A stretch of DNA of 64,000 nt from JBBQZO01 sp038207625 (GTDB lineage: Bacteria; Pseudomonadota; Gammaproteobacteria; Burkholderiales; Burkholderiaceae_D). Both the position numbers and the translations under genes were made by a program. The stretch covers positions 62,001-126,000 of the forward strand of contig JBBQZO010000006.1 of assembly GCA_038207625.1 (NCBI GenBank), in the 5' to 3' direction. Under the pieces are notes generated by a model. The model was not told where the DNA came from and did not search any database. It saw nothing but the letters and a program-made list of their open reading frames with translations. Of this stretch, positions 24,673 through 33,939 are shown piece after piece; the first letter of the stretch is position 1, and each line of letters starts with the position of its first letter.

Positions 24673-25377
24673 ATGAATAAACCAGTTCCCCCCCTGTGGC
24701 GCCGCGCCGCCGGGCGGCCCAAGTTCACGTCCGTCCCGGCCGCTCTGGCCGGCGCATCGCAAGCTGCCGGCACGCTGTCGCTGGCGCTCGCCGCAGCGCT
24801 GTTGGCGGCGGCGCCGGCCCAGGCATCCCAGCTGGTGCCGCAAAACCTGAAACAGATGATCAAGGTGTCCGAGCTGATCGTCACGGGCGAGGTGAGCAAG
24901 CTCACCGATGGCATTCAAAACGGCGTGCCATACACGGAAATCACGCTGAAGGTCAAAGGCAGCATCAAGCGCGATCTGGCCACCAACAGCAGCTACAGCT
25001 TCCGCCAGTATGGCCTGCTCAAACCGCGCAAGATGGCGGACGGACGCTATCTGCTGGCCAGCCGGATCGAAGGCATGCCGACCTGGGCCGTGGGGGAAAA
25101 GGTCACCACCTTCCTCAACAAATCGTCGTCCTACAACGGTCTGACCTCGCCGGTCGGACTGGCGCAGGGCAAGTTCACCGCCGGTGGCGCCAAGGCCGCC
25201 AACAGCTTCAATAACCAGGGCCTGTTCCGCGGCATGACGGTCGATCCGACCATGCTCAATGCCAACGAGGCGGCGATGCTGGCCACCTCGGCCGGCGCGG
25301 TCGACACCGGCGTGCTGCTGCAATTGGTCAAGCGCGCGGTCAAGGAACAATGGATCGAACGAGGAGTGATGCGCTGA
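24673..25377 (+). CDS. Secreted protein of unknown function, partner of the metzincin gene
   Basis: A 234-residue exported protein. An N-terminal Arg-containing stretch leads into a hydrophobic signal (LSLALAAALLAAAPAQASQ, cleavage likely after QAS). The mature part reads SELIVTGEVSKLTDG, TEITLKVKGSIKRD, then VGEKVTTFLN and VGLAQGKFT, with V-G-E-K and G-L-x-x-G-K-F elements. Such a beta-rich domain is known to me from secreted hypothetical proteins next to matrixin-type proteases, without a defined function. AGGAGCAAGGT precedes the ATG. Its stop overlaps the next start, so the pair is translationally coupled. Confidence 0.8.
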   Translation: MNKPVPPLWRRAAGRPKFTSVPAALAGASQAAGTLSLALAAALLAAAPAQASQLVPQNLKQMIKVSELIVTGEVSKLTDGIQNGVPYTEITLKVKGSIKRDLATNSSYSFRQYGLLKPRKMADGRYLLASRIEGMPTWAVGEKVTTFLNKSSSYNGLTSPVGLAQGKFTAGGAKAANSFNNQGLFRGMTVDPTMLNANEAAMLATSAGAVDTGVLLQLVKRAVKEQWIERGVMR

Positions 25378-27956
25378 TGATGCCGAACAAATTACTATTG
25401 GGCGCCACGCTGTTGGCACTGAGCACGCTGGCGCAGGCCGGCGGTCCACTGTCGCTGACCGACAAGCCGGGCGATCCGCAGCCCTTGCGCTGGGACACCA
25501 GCAAAGGGCCGATCCAGGTCTATACCGACATCGGCGATTTCACCTACCGCGACGACGGCAGCGTGTTCCTCACCAACACCCAGGCCGACAAGATCACTGC
25601 CTTCGCGCTCAAGCAGTGGAGCAGCGTGGCCACCTCGACCTGGCGCGCGGTCACCGATCCGAGCAAGTTCATCAAGTTCAGCGACGTGCCCAGCATCGGC
25701 GTGGACGTGCACGACGGCGCCACCGCCCGGCTGGTGTACGGCCAGCCCAACCAGGGCGGCATCTACGTCATCTACGATCAGCACGGCACCGTGATCGAGG
25801 AGTATTTCGGCGTGCCCAAGGACCAGGTGCTGGGCATCGCCTTCGCCGAGATCGCCGAAGACCACGACGGCGACGGCTATCCGGAGACCATCGTCAAGGG
25901 CACCGCCGTGATGAACGGCTGGATCGTCTCGCACGAGGTGCAGGACCCGAACCAGCCGTGGATTCCACCGCCGGACATTGACGGGCACCGCATCAACGGC
26001 GTGTTCACCCACGAGTTCGGCCATGCGATCAATCTGTCGCACTCGCAGGTCAACGGTGGCATGGCCTATTTCAGCGAGCCCGGCTATTTCGAGGTGTACC
26101 CCGGCGTGCCCGGCTGCGTGCCGGCCATGCACTCGTGGAACAGCAGTGATCCGGGCGCCAATAAAATCGATCCGAAGTATATCGAGACGATGTTCCCCTT
26201 CATCACCCCGGACACGGTCAGCGCGCAAGGGCGCAACCCGGCGCTGGAGATGAGCACGGTCGACCGGCCCGATGACATCTCCGCCATCTCCGACCTGTAC
26301 CCGACGCCCGCCTACAGCAAGACGCGCGGCTCGATCGCCGGCACGCTGTACCTGAAGGACGGCCACACGCCCTACGGCGGCATCAACGTCATCGCGCGCA
26401 ACGTCAACAATCCGCTGGGCGACGCGATTTCGGCGATGACCGGCGACAAGACGCAGGGCAAGATCGGGCCGGATGGACGGTTCCGCATCAACAACCTGAC
26501 GCCGGGCCAGAAGTACCAGCTCTACACCGAGGAGATCATCGCCGGCGGCTACCCGACCACCCCGACCCCGCTGGTGTCCGAGGCCGAGTACTGGAACACC
26601 AACGAGCAGGCCTCGCCGGCCAAGGACAAGGCTTGCATGGTCAACGCCATCACGGCCGAGGCGGGTGTCGTCAAGACGGCCAATTTCTACTTCAACGGCT
26701 ATCTGGACGGTGTGCAGTACACGCCGGTCGCCTACGGTTACATGTCCAGCCTGTCCAAGGATGGTTCGCGCGCGGCCGGCACCATCAACAACATCCCCTT
26801 CCTGTGGGATGCGAAGAGCGGCGTCACCTGGTCGCCCGATGGCGTGCTGGGGGTCAATTCGAGCATCACGCGCGACGGGCGCAAGATCATCGTGCAGGCC
26901 GATCTGAACCACAACGTGATCGGCAGTTACGAGGACGGCTCGCCCGTCACCACCAACTCGGCCACCATCTGGGACACCAAGACGGGCAGCCTGACCGACC
27001 TGGGCAACCTGAACGGCGACACCTGCGGGGGCAGCAGCCAGATCGGCGTGTCGGCCAGCTACGGCTGGGCGCTGGACGGCAGCGGCAAGACGGCGGTGGG
27101 CACCGCCTATGTCGACACCAACGGCGACGGCATGTGCGAGGGTGGCTGGAACGGCGACGTCTACAACGGCGCCGAGATCATCCCCTTCATCTGGACCGAG
27201 GGACGCGGCATGCGCCGGCTCAGCCTGGAAGGCGTCGATGTGGTCAACGAACCGTGGCACCGGGCGCACGCGGTGTCGGGCAATGGCCGTGTGGTGCTGG
27301 GCAACGCCAACTTCTCCAAGGCCTACGCCTGGATCGACGAGGGCAAGCCGATCGACCTGTACAAGGTGATCGGCGCCATCGACGGCTACGCGATGACGCC
27401 CGACGCCAGTCGGGTCGCGCTGTCGACCGAGAGCAGCGGTCTGGTGTTCTGGGACGCCACCAAGGGCGCCCGCGCCGGCGCCTTCAGCAAACCACGCGTG
27501 CTGCAATGGTGCGTCGACTTGCCGCTGCTGGGCATGGACGTGAGCTGCGAAACGGACGGCGCGCAGGCGATCCAGCAGCAATTCGGCCCGATCCCGGTGC
27601 TCGCCAGCGACATCAGCGACGACGGCAAGGTGATGATCGCCCAGGCCGGCGTGTGGTATAGCGGCTTTCACGGCATGCTGTGGCTGCAGGACATCGGCTG
27701 GATCAAGCTGTCCGATTTCTTCCGCACCCAGGGCGTGGCCGAGGCCTACCGCTACGGCATGGACGGCCCGGGCGCGATCAACGCGCGCGGCAACGAGATG
27801 GTGGGCGGCATTCCCGGCTACCCGACCACCTGGTATGTCGACATGAAGAAAGCCTTCGTCTGCAAGGCTGGACGTTCGACGGAAACGAGCTTTCCTGACG
27901 AGTTCGTCGAGCAGGTCAAGCATGGCGCCCGGATGGGCCGCTGCGAACACCTGTAA
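25377..27956 (+). CDS. Secreted matrixin-like (metzincin) metalloprotease with C-terminal repeat domain
   Basis: An 859-residue exported protein with a signal peptide ending LAQA. The zinc site HEFGHAINLSH (212-222) is a full metzincin HExxHxxxxxH. TMFPFI with M272 fits the Met-turn, and DRPDDISAISDLYP closes a matrixin-like domain. A carboxypeptidase-regulatory-like beta-sandwich follows (about 316-385). The rest contains repeated blade-like segments such as FLWDAKSGVTWSPDG and FIWTEGRGM, possibly a propeller. Its ATG overlaps the upstream gene's TGA. Cleavage target unknown; the upstream protein may be an inhibitor, chaperone or co-factor. Confidence 0.85.
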   Translation: MMPNKLLLGATLLALSTLAQAGGPLSLTDKPGDPQPLRWDTSKGPIQVYTDIGDFTYRDDGSVFLTNTQADKITAFALKQWSSVATSTWRAVTDPSKFIKFSDVPSIGVDVHDGATARLVYGQPNQGGIYVIYDQHGTVIEEYFGVPKDQVLGIAFAEIAEDHDGDGYPETIVKGTAVMNGWIVSHEVQDPNQPWIPPPDIDGHRINGVFTHEFGHAINLSHSQVNGGMAYFSEPGYFEVYPGVPGCVPAMHSWNSSDPGANKIDPKYIETMFPFITPDTVSAQGRNPALEMSTVDRPDDISAISDLYPTPAYSKTRGSIAGTLYLKDGHTPYGGINVIARNVNNPLGDAISAMTGDKTQGKIGPDGRFRINNLTPGQKYQLYTEEIIAGGYPTTPTPLVSEAEYWNTNEQASPAKDKACMVNAITAEAGVVKTANFYFNGYLDGVQYTPVAYGYMSSLSKDGSRAAGTINNIPFLWDAKSGVTWSPDGVLGVNSSITRDGRKIIVQADLNHNVIGSYEDGSPVTTNSATIWDTKTGSLTDLGNLNGDTCGGSSQIGVSASYGWALDGSGKTAVGTAYVDTNGDGMCEGGWNGDVYNGAEIIPFIWTEGRGMRRLSLEGVDVVNEPWHRAHAVSGNGRVVLGNANFSKAYAWIDEGKPIDLYKVIGAIDGYAMTPDASRVALSTESSGLVFWDATKGARAGAFSKPRVLQWCVDLPLLGMDVSCETDGAQAIQQQFGPIPVLASDISDDGKVMIAQAGVWYSGFHGMLWLQDIGWIKLSDFFRTQGVAEAYRYGMDGPGAINARGNEMVGGIPGYPTTWYVDMKKAFVCKAGRSTETSFPDEFVEQVKHGARMGRCEHL

Positions 27957-27974
27957 ATACTGAGCGGCAGCGCC

Positions 27975-28011
27975 AGGCCGGTCCCTCGCGGGGCCGGCCT
28001 GTGTCGTTTTT
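27975..28011 (+). terminator. Rho-independent terminator after the metzincin operon
   Basis: A GC-rich hairpin (AGGCCGG...CCGGCCT with an inner CCC/GGG pair) is followed by GTGTCG and five T. Confidence 0.75.
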
Positions 28012-28139
28012 GTCCACCCCGGCAAGCACATTTGCAGCAACGGGCCGGATGCGGTAGTCTTGTTGGTGGGCAACCGCGGTGATCCGTGCCGCCGACGCCG
28101 CTTCACGTTCCGACCAACCACCTCTGGCGCTCGTACGCG

Positions 28140-31100
28140 ATGTTCTTGAACCGACCCTTGTGTTTGCGTTGTTTGATCAGGGGCCTGGCCATGCTGCTCG
28201 GGCTGCTCACCGGTCTGGGCGGGCCCGCACAGGCGATGCCGCACACGCTGCGCTTTGATAATCTGGCCGCCAGCGATCTGTCGACCCCGCCGTCGAGCGT
28301 GTCGTCCTTGGCGCAGGACCGCCAGGGCTTCATCTGGATCGGCACCCAGAACGGCGCCTACCGGCACGACGGACAGCGCTCTATCATTTACCACCATGCG
28401 GACAACGATGCGCGCAGCCTGCCGGGCGACTACGTCGGTGCGATTTTCTGCGACCGCCAGGGGCGCGTCTGGCTGGGCACCAACAAGGGGCTGGCGCGCT
28501 TCAACCCGCAGGACGAGAGCTTCACCACCTTCACGCCGCCGGCCCAAGCGCAAGCGGCGCAGGAAAACGAATTCGTCGGGCGCATCATCGACGACGGCAA
28601 GGACGGCCTGTGGCTGGCCACCAAGCACGGCCTGCGTCACTTCGATCCGGCCAGCGGACGCTTCGACAAATACCAGCACGACCCGGCCCGGCCCGACAGT
28701 CTGGCCAGCGACCAGATCGCCGCGCTGGCGCGCGACGCGCGCGGCGGCCTGTGGCTGAGCGCCTCGGCCGACGCGATCGATTACCTGGCGCCGGGTAGCC
28801 ACAGCTTTGTGCATTACCTGCTCAACGACCCGGCCCACCCCGACGCCAAGCAGGGCGGCGCCACCGCGCTGTGCATCGACAGCGCGCAGCAGCTGTGGAT
28901 AGGCACTGCCAGCGGCATCGTGCTGTGGCGCCCGGACAGCGCGTGGAGCACGCGCCGGACGCTGGCCGGTCCGCCCGAGCAGCGCCAGTTCTGGGTGTTC
29001 GGGATCTACCAGGACCGCAATGGCACCGTCTGGGTCGGCACGCAGGGTTCTGGCCTGCTGCGCTGGGACGCCGGCGCGCAACAGTTTGCCCGCTACCGGC
29101 ACCAGCAGGGCGACCCGCACAGCCTGCCCTCGAACCACATCTACGCGATGCTGCTCGACCGCAGCGACACCTTGTGGCTGGGCACCTGGGGCGCCGGGGT
29201 GACGCGCACCGATCTGGGCAGCCAGGGCCTGGGACGGTTCGTGCCTGAGGCGGCGATGCACGACGCGGCGCTGCAAGACAATGTCATCGACGCGCTCAGC
29301 GGCGCCGGGCCGGGCCGCATCTGGTTGGGCGGACCGGGCGGGCTGCGCCTGTTCGACACGGACAGCGGCGCGATCGTCAAGACCTGGCGACACGATGCGG
29401 CGCGGCCGGCCAGCCTGTCGAGCAACTATGTGCTGGCGCTGTGGCAGGGCGCCGGCGCGGTGCTGTGGATCGGCACCTCCGAAGGGCTGGAGCGGCTCGA
29501 TACGCCAGACGGCGCGTTGCACAAGGTGCGCCTGGGCGCGGCGCCGAACCAGGCGATTCGCAAGATCGCGCCGGCGCACGAGGGCAGCTTGTGGCTGGCC
29601 AGCGAGGGCGGCGTGCTGCATTACGATCCGGCCAGCGGCGTCGTCAAGCCGCTCGCCTACGACCCCGGGGCGGCGGGCGGGCGGGCCAACGCCAGCGTCG
29701 GCGTGATGCTGGAAGACCGGCGCGGCCGCTTGTGGATCGGCAACCCCTACGGCGACGGACTGGACGTGCGCGAGCGCGGCGGCGCAGGCTGGCGCCACTA
29801 CCGCCACCAGCAGGGCCGCGCCGACAGTCTGGGCAACGATTTCGTGCGCAGCCTGTACGAAGACGGTCAGGGCCGCGTGTGGGTTGGCACGCTGAAAGGC
29901 TTGAATCTGGCGCAAGACGGCGCCGACGGCCAGCTGCACTTTCGCGCCATTGGCGACGCCGCGCTGTCGTCGGTGTATATCGAGTCGATCGTGGACGATC
30001 AGAAGGGCCAGCTGTGGGCCGCCGGCGCCACCGCGAGCGGCGCCTCGGCGCTGATCCGGATCGACCCGGCGAGCGGGCGCGCGCAGTATTTCTACGGCTC
30101 GGACGGCATCAGCGGCGGTGATTTCTACGACGGCGTCGCCGTTCGCACGCGCGACGGCAGCCTGTATTTTGGCACCATGCAGGGCTTGACGACGGTGCGT
30201 CCGGACGCCGTGCGCAGCAATACGCTGGCCGCGCAGGTGGCGATCGTCGACCTGGCGGTGGCCAACCGCTCGCTGCGCGCACTGCCGCGCGCGCCGCAGG
30301 TGCTGCTGGAAGGCTCGGTGAGCGAGCCGCGTCGTCTGACGCTGCCGTGGAACGACGCGAGCTTCTCGGTCGAATTCGCGGCCATGCATTTCGCCGACCC
30401 CGCGCGCAACCGCTACGCCTACCGGCTCGACGGCCTCGACACCGACTGGATCCTGAGCGACGCGGCGCACCGCACCGCCAGCTACACCAACCTGGCCCCG
30501 GGCCAGTACACCTTGCGCGTGAAGGCGTCCAGCAAGAACGGCGTGTGGGGCGAACCGGGACTGAGCATGGCGGTGACGATCCTGCCGCCGCTGTGGGCCA
30601 CCTGGTGGTTTCGCGTGCTGGCCGCGCTGGCCACGCTGGGCGCGCTGACGCTAGCCTACCGCTGGCGCATCTTGCGCCTGCGCGCGACCGAATTGACATT
30701 GAGCTCGCTGGTGACGCTGCGCACGGCCGAACTGCATCGGACCTTGCTGGAACAGCGCGCCTTGCTCGACAACGCGCTGGCCGGCATCGCCTTTCAGCGC
30801 CATCAGGTGATCGAGCGCTGCAACGTCAGCTACGAGCGCATCCTCGGCTATGAAGCGGGCGAGCTGCTCGGCCAGCCCACCCGCATCGTGTTTTTCTCGG
30901 ACAAGGAATACCAGAACCGCGCGCGCCGTCTGGAACAGGTACTCGCGCGTGGCGCGCCCTTCGTCGGCGAACGGCGTTACCGGCGCAAGGACGGCAGCGC
31001 CGTGTGGTGCAGCGCCAACGTCAAGCTGATCGATGTGCAGCACCCGGAAGAGGGCATGGTGGTGGTATTCCAGGACATCACGGCGCGCAAGGAAGCCGAG

Positions 31101-31661
31101 CGCGCGCTGCGCCAGGCCAACCGAGAGTTGACCGAACTGTCGATCGGCGACGGCCTGACCGGCATCGCCAACCGGCGCCGCTTCGATCAGGTCGCCGAGC
31201 GCGAATGGCAACGCGCCTTGCGCCACCAGGAGTCGCTGGCGGTGGCGCTGTTCGACGTCGACCATTTCAAGGCCTATAACGACCAGTACGGCCACCTGGC
31301 CGGCGACGTGTGTCTGCGCCGCGTGGCGCAAAAATTGAAAGAGGGCTTGCGCCGCAGCGGCGACTTCGTGGCCCGTTACGGCGGCGAGGACTTCGTCATC
31401 ATCCTGCCCGGCCAAAGCGCGCAGGAGGCCGGCGAGGTGCTCGAGCAATTGCGCCGTAACATCGAGGCGCTGGCCATGCCGCACGCGGCCAGCCAGGCGG
31501 CGCCGTTCATCACCGTCAGCGCCGGTTTTGCCGTGACGGTGCCGCAGCAAGGCGCCAGCCTGGCCGCGCTGCTGGAACAGGCCGACCAGAATCTGTACCA
31601 CGCCAAACGCCACGGCCGCAACCAGGTGCTGGGCGCCGCACCGGCCAGCGCGCTCGCCTGA
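28140..31661 (+). CDS. Propeller-sensor diguanylate cyclase (Reg_prop-Y_Y_Y-PAS-GGDEF)
   Basis: A 1173-residue membrane sensor. After a signal (LLGLLTGLGGPAQA) come two-component-regulator propeller repeats (about 40-660) of the form GLWLATKHGLRHFDP. A Y_Y_Y domain lies at about 733-800 and one membrane helix near 819-840. A PAS domain lies at about 877-990, then a GGDEF domain from 1000. The active-site motif reads G1081-G-E-D-F, a variant of GG[D/E]EF. The periplasmic propeller resembles sensors for polysaccharide breakdown products. An upstream GTG (28086) is possible; the ATG chosen sits directly before the signal peptide. No histidine kinase domain is present. Confidence 0.92.
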   Translation: MFLNRPLCLRCLIRGLAMLLGLLTGLGGPAQAMPHTLRFDNLAASDLSTPPSSVSSLAQDRQGFIWIGTQNGAYRHDGQRSIIYHHADNDARSLPGDYVGAIFCDRQGRVWLGTNKGLARFNPQDESFTTFTPPAQAQAAQENEFVGRIIDDGKDGLWLATKHGLRHFDPASGRFDKYQHDPARPDSLASDQIAALARDARGGLWLSASADAIDYLAPGSHSFVHYLLNDPAHPDAKQGGATALCIDSAQQLWIGTASGIVLWRPDSAWSTRRTLAGPPEQRQFWVFGIYQDRNGTVWVGTQGSGLLRWDAGAQQFARYRHQQGDPHSLPSNHIYAMLLDRSDTLWLGTWGAGVTRTDLGSQGLGRFVPEAAMHDAALQDNVIDALSGAGPGRIWLGGPGGLRLFDTDSGAIVKTWRHDAARPASLSSNYVLALWQGAGAVLWIGTSEGLERLDTPDGALHKVRLGAAPNQAIRKIAPAHEGSLWLASEGGVLHYDPASGVVKPLAYDPGAAGGRANASVGVMLEDRRGRLWIGNPYGDGLDVRERGGAGWRHYRHQQGRADSLGNDFVRSLYEDGQGRVWVGTLKGLNLAQDGADGQLHFRAIGDAALSSVYIESIVDDQKGQLWAAGATASGASALIRIDPASGRAQYFYGSDGISGGDFYDGVAVRTRDGSLYFGTMQGLTTVRPDAVRSNTLAAQVAIVDLAVANRSLRALPRAPQVLLEGSVSEPRRLTLPWNDASFSVEFAAMHFADPARNRYAYRLDGLDTDWILSDAAHRTASYTNLAPGQYTLRVKASSKNGVWGEPGLSMAVTILPPLWATWWFRVLAALATLGALTLAYRWRILRLRATELTLSSLVTLRTAELHRTLLEQRALLDNALAGIAFQRHQVIERCNVSYERILGYEAGELLGQPTRIVFFSDKEYQNRARRLEQVLARGAPFVGERRYRRKDGSAVWCSANVKLIDVQHPEEGMVVVFQDITARKEAERALRQANRELTELSIGDGLTGIANRRRFDQVAEREWQRALRHQESLAVALFDVDHFKAYNDQYGHLAGDVCLRRVAQKLKEGLRRSGDFVARYGGEDFVIILPGQSAQEAGEVLEQLRRNIEALAMPHAASQAAPFITVSAGFAVTVPQQGASLAALLEQADQNLYHAKRHGRNQVLGAAPASALA

Positions 31662-31845
31662 CGGCGCGCGCTGGCATCCGGGCCGTGGCGCGGCTGTCGC
31701 GCCGCTGCGCGAAAAAACCACAATCGGGCCGGGCTAGCGTATCGTTGGTGTTGCCGCCAGAAAAAATCATGCTAAGGTAATGCGACAGCCCGCGCGCGTT
31801 TTCGCGTGACGACTCAACCGATACGCCCATTCCTGGAGAACCGCC

Positions 31846-32106
31846 ATGACCACCCGCCACATGTTGATTGCAGCAGCCCTGGCCAGTTTGGCCGCCACCA
31901 CGCTCGCCGACGCGACCGCTGCGGGCGACAAAGAAAAATGCTACGGCATCGCCAAGGCGGGGCAGAACGATTGCGCCACCGGCGACGGTTCGCATTCCTG
32001 CGCCGGCCAAGCCAAGGTCGACAAGGGCGCTAACGAATGGAAGTATGTCGCCAAAGGCACTTGCGAGAAAGAAGGCGGCAAAACCAAGCCTGCGGCGTCG
32101 AAATAA
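31846..32106 (+). CDS. BufA1-type bufferin metallophore precursor (DUF2282)
   Basis: An 86-residue exported protein with a signal peptide (LIAAALASLAATTLADATAA). The mature part has four Cys (32, 43, 52, 73) in the DUF2282 pattern: KCYGIAKAGQNDC, then HSCAG and GTCEK. Known bufferins bind copper or zinc in the periplasm after modification by a DUF692 enzyme (BufB) with help from BufC, and are usually encoded together. Neither partner is beside this gene, so it is an orphan here. A GGAG sequence precedes the ATG. Confidence 0.87.
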   Translation: MTTRHMLIAAALASLAATTLADATAAGDKEKCYGIAKAGQNDCATGDGSHSCAGQAKVDKGANEWKYVAKGTCEKEGGKTKPAASK

Positions 32107-32205
32107 AGACGCTATTCGCGCGGCGCGGCGCTGTTCGTGGGACGGCGCTGCCATCGCGTCCGGCGGGCACCTGCGGCCCTGGCCGCGGGTGCTGATGCTC
32201 GGTGT

Positions 32206-32257
32206 TGAACTTGCCGTGCAATGTCAGATTCTCGTCTGAACTTGCCGGTCCAATGTC
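32206..32257. repeat. Direct repeat of about 20 bases upstream of the TraB/GumN gene
   Basis: TGAACTTGCCGTGCAATGTC (32206-32225) recurs at 32237-32257 with one base inserted. Start-to-start distance is 31 bases, three helical turns. It could be a repeated regulator site about 135-185 bases before the next ATG. Confidence 0.4.
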
Positions 32258-32389
32258 TTGTGGCACGCGGGCGCGTCAAGGCGCGCCATCCATCAGGCTC
32301 ATATTATCTTTGTAACATCGTGTTTCTTGTTGTTGCACGTCGCATGAAACCCGCTAATCTGCGCCATCACACACAAATGGATGGTCGCC

Positions 32390-33427
32390 ATGCTCAAACG
32401 TCTTGTTCCCGCGCTGTGCCTGGTTCTTCTGGCGGCGCCCGCGTGGCCGCAATCTCAGGCCGAGGCTGCCGGCGTCGCACCCCAGCCGAGCACGCCGGCC
32501 ACAGCCGATGCGCCCGACAGCGTTGCCGAGAAAGTCATCGTGCCCGGTCAGCGGCCCGGTCCGGGGCTATGGAAAATATCCAAGGGCGAGCACGTGCTGT
32601 GGGTGTTCGGGCTATACGCTCCCTTGCCAAAGGGGCTGACGTGGCGCTCGCACCAGGTCGAGGCGATTCTGGCGCAGTCGCAGGAATACTTGTTGTCCCC
32701 GTCCATCTCGGCGCAGGTGGGTTTTTTTCGCGCGCTCACCTTGCTGCCCTTCGCGATCGGCGCCAAGAAGAACCCGGATGGCGCGCAGCTGCGCGAGCTG
32801 CTGTCGGCCGATGTGTATGCGCGCTGGCAGGCGCTGAAGGCGAAATACATCGGCAATGACGACGGCATCGAGCGCGAGCGGCCCGTCTTCGTGTCCGAGC
32901 AACTGTTTCGCAGGGGGCTGGCCGTGGCCGGGCTGACGTCGGGCCAGGAAGTGCGCGAGGCGATCGATCAGATGGTCAAGAAAAACAAGATCAAGGTGAC
33001 GCCGTCGCACATCGAGCTGGCGTTCGACGATCCTGCCAAGTTGCTCAAGGAATTCAAAAAGACGCCGTTAGACGACATCGCCTGTTTTGCAAAGACGCTG
33101 GAGCGGCTGGAAACGGATCTGGACGCCATGCGCGTGCGCGCGAACGCCTGGGCGACAGGCAACGTGGCGGTGATCGAGGCGCTCAGCTACGCCGACCGGG
33201 GCGACGCCTGCGCCGGCGTGTTATTCAACAGCGCATTCATGAACCCGCAGCCTGGGCTGCCGTCGATGGAGCAGCGCATGCGGGCGACCTGGCTGGCCAC
33301 GGCAGAAAAATCCCTGGCGACCAATGCGAGCACCTTCGCGACGCTGCAAATGAAAGATATCCTCGAGCCGGGCGGCTACGTGGCGGCACTGGCGGCGAAA
33401 GGCTATCTGGTGGAAAAACCGGACTGA
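32390..33427 (+). CDS. TraB/GumN family protein
   Basis: A 345-residue exported protein. The signal peptide is VPALCLVLLAAPAWPQSQA, and the mature part opens with GLWKISKGEHVLWVFGLY, the recognisable TraB/GumN start. The family has a haem-uptake/erythromycin-esterase-like fold with poorly known function. It has 345 residues, longer than many members, with a Pro/Ala-rich stretch after the signal. An in-frame ATG three codons upstream is possible. No gum or other exopolysaccharide genes are nearby. Confidence 0.82.
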   Translation: MLKRLVPALCLVLLAAPAWPQSQAEAAGVAPQPSTPATADAPDSVAEKVIVPGQRPGPGLWKISKGEHVLWVFGLYAPLPKGLTWRSHQVEAILAQSQEYLLSPSISAQVGFFRALTLLPFAIGAKKNPDGAQLRELLSADVYARWQALKAKYIGNDDGIERERPVFVSEQLFRRGLAVAGLTSGQEVREAIDQMVKKNKIKVTPSHIELAFDDPAKLLKEFKKTPLDDIACFAKTLERLETDLDAMRVRANAWATGNVAVIEALSYADRGDACAGVLFNSAFMNPQPGLPSMEQRMRATWLATAEKSLATNASTFATLQMKDILEPGGYVAALAAKGYLVEKPD

Positions 33428-33482
33428 CGCGTGTCGCGGCATGTGCATGCCCGCGTCGCGCGCCGTTTCCGTGCGGGTTAAT

Positions 33483-33545
33483 TTAACGCCTGAAAATAAG
33501 GATCAGGACAAGGATCAGGACAATCGTGCCGATGCCGATGTACAT
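33483..33545 (-). CDS. 20-residue hydrophobic membrane peptide
   Basis: A short frame reads MYIGIGTIVLILVLILIFRR, a single hydrophobic helix with a C-terminal Arg pair. CGGAGG lies 6 bases upstream of the ATG, an ideal ribosome-binding site. The coding bases contain a perfect 12-base tandem duplication encoding the LVLI-type core. It precedes no other leftward gene closely. Similar tiny membrane peptides occur in related bacteria as hypothetical proteins, so I think it is real. Confidence 0.6.
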   Translation of the reverse strand: MYIGIGTIVLILVLILIFRR

Positions 33546-33624
33546 GGTAAGCCTCCGTAATGTTTGTAGTAGGACTATGCGACACACCCAACACCGGCCG
33601 GCGTTCGGTGGACGCGCTGCTCAA

Positions 33625-33939
33625 TTACTTGCGGCCCATCGCCGCGCCCAGTGCCAGGCCGATGCCGGCGCCGATCACGCCCGAAATGGCCATCGCTTTC
33701 CATGGGCTTTCATGGACCAGCAGGTCGGTCGATGTGGCCAGCGCCTTCGACGAATCGATGACCAGTCGTTCAAGTTCGTTGGCCTTGGCCATGCCCGACG
33801 ACATCAGTTTCAAACTTTGTTTTTTCAATTCCTCGGCGCGCTCACCGGTTGCGGAACTGGCTTCAGTGAGCATGCGCTCGGCCTCGTTGATGAGCGATTT
33901 TATTTCACGGCTTGCTGCGCTGATATTGGATGTTGACAT
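33625..33939 (-). CDS. DUF883 (YqjD/ElaB-type) membrane-anchored protein
   Basis: A 104-residue protein beginning MSTSNISAASREIKSLINEAERML. It has a helical, charged N-terminal part and a C-terminal membrane segment (WKAMAISGVIGAGIGLALGAAMGRK), the DUF883 layout. YqjD of E. coli anchors ribosomes at the membrane in stationary phase. The frame is open 38 codons further, but GGAAAACC just before this ATG and family alignment fix the start. It is encoded 79 bases upstream of the small membrane peptide, on the same strand. Confidence 0.87.
   Translation of the reverse strand: MSTSNISAASREIKSLINEAERMLTEASSATGERAEELKKQSLKLMSSGMAKANELERLVIDSSKALATSTDLLVHESPWKAMAISGVIGAGIGLALGAAMGRK

Noticed and set aside
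25395..30470. A 1691-codon minus-strand frame opposite the metzincin and propeller genes
   Set aside because: No recognisable motif; amino-acid bias typical of an antisense shadow of GC-rich genes.
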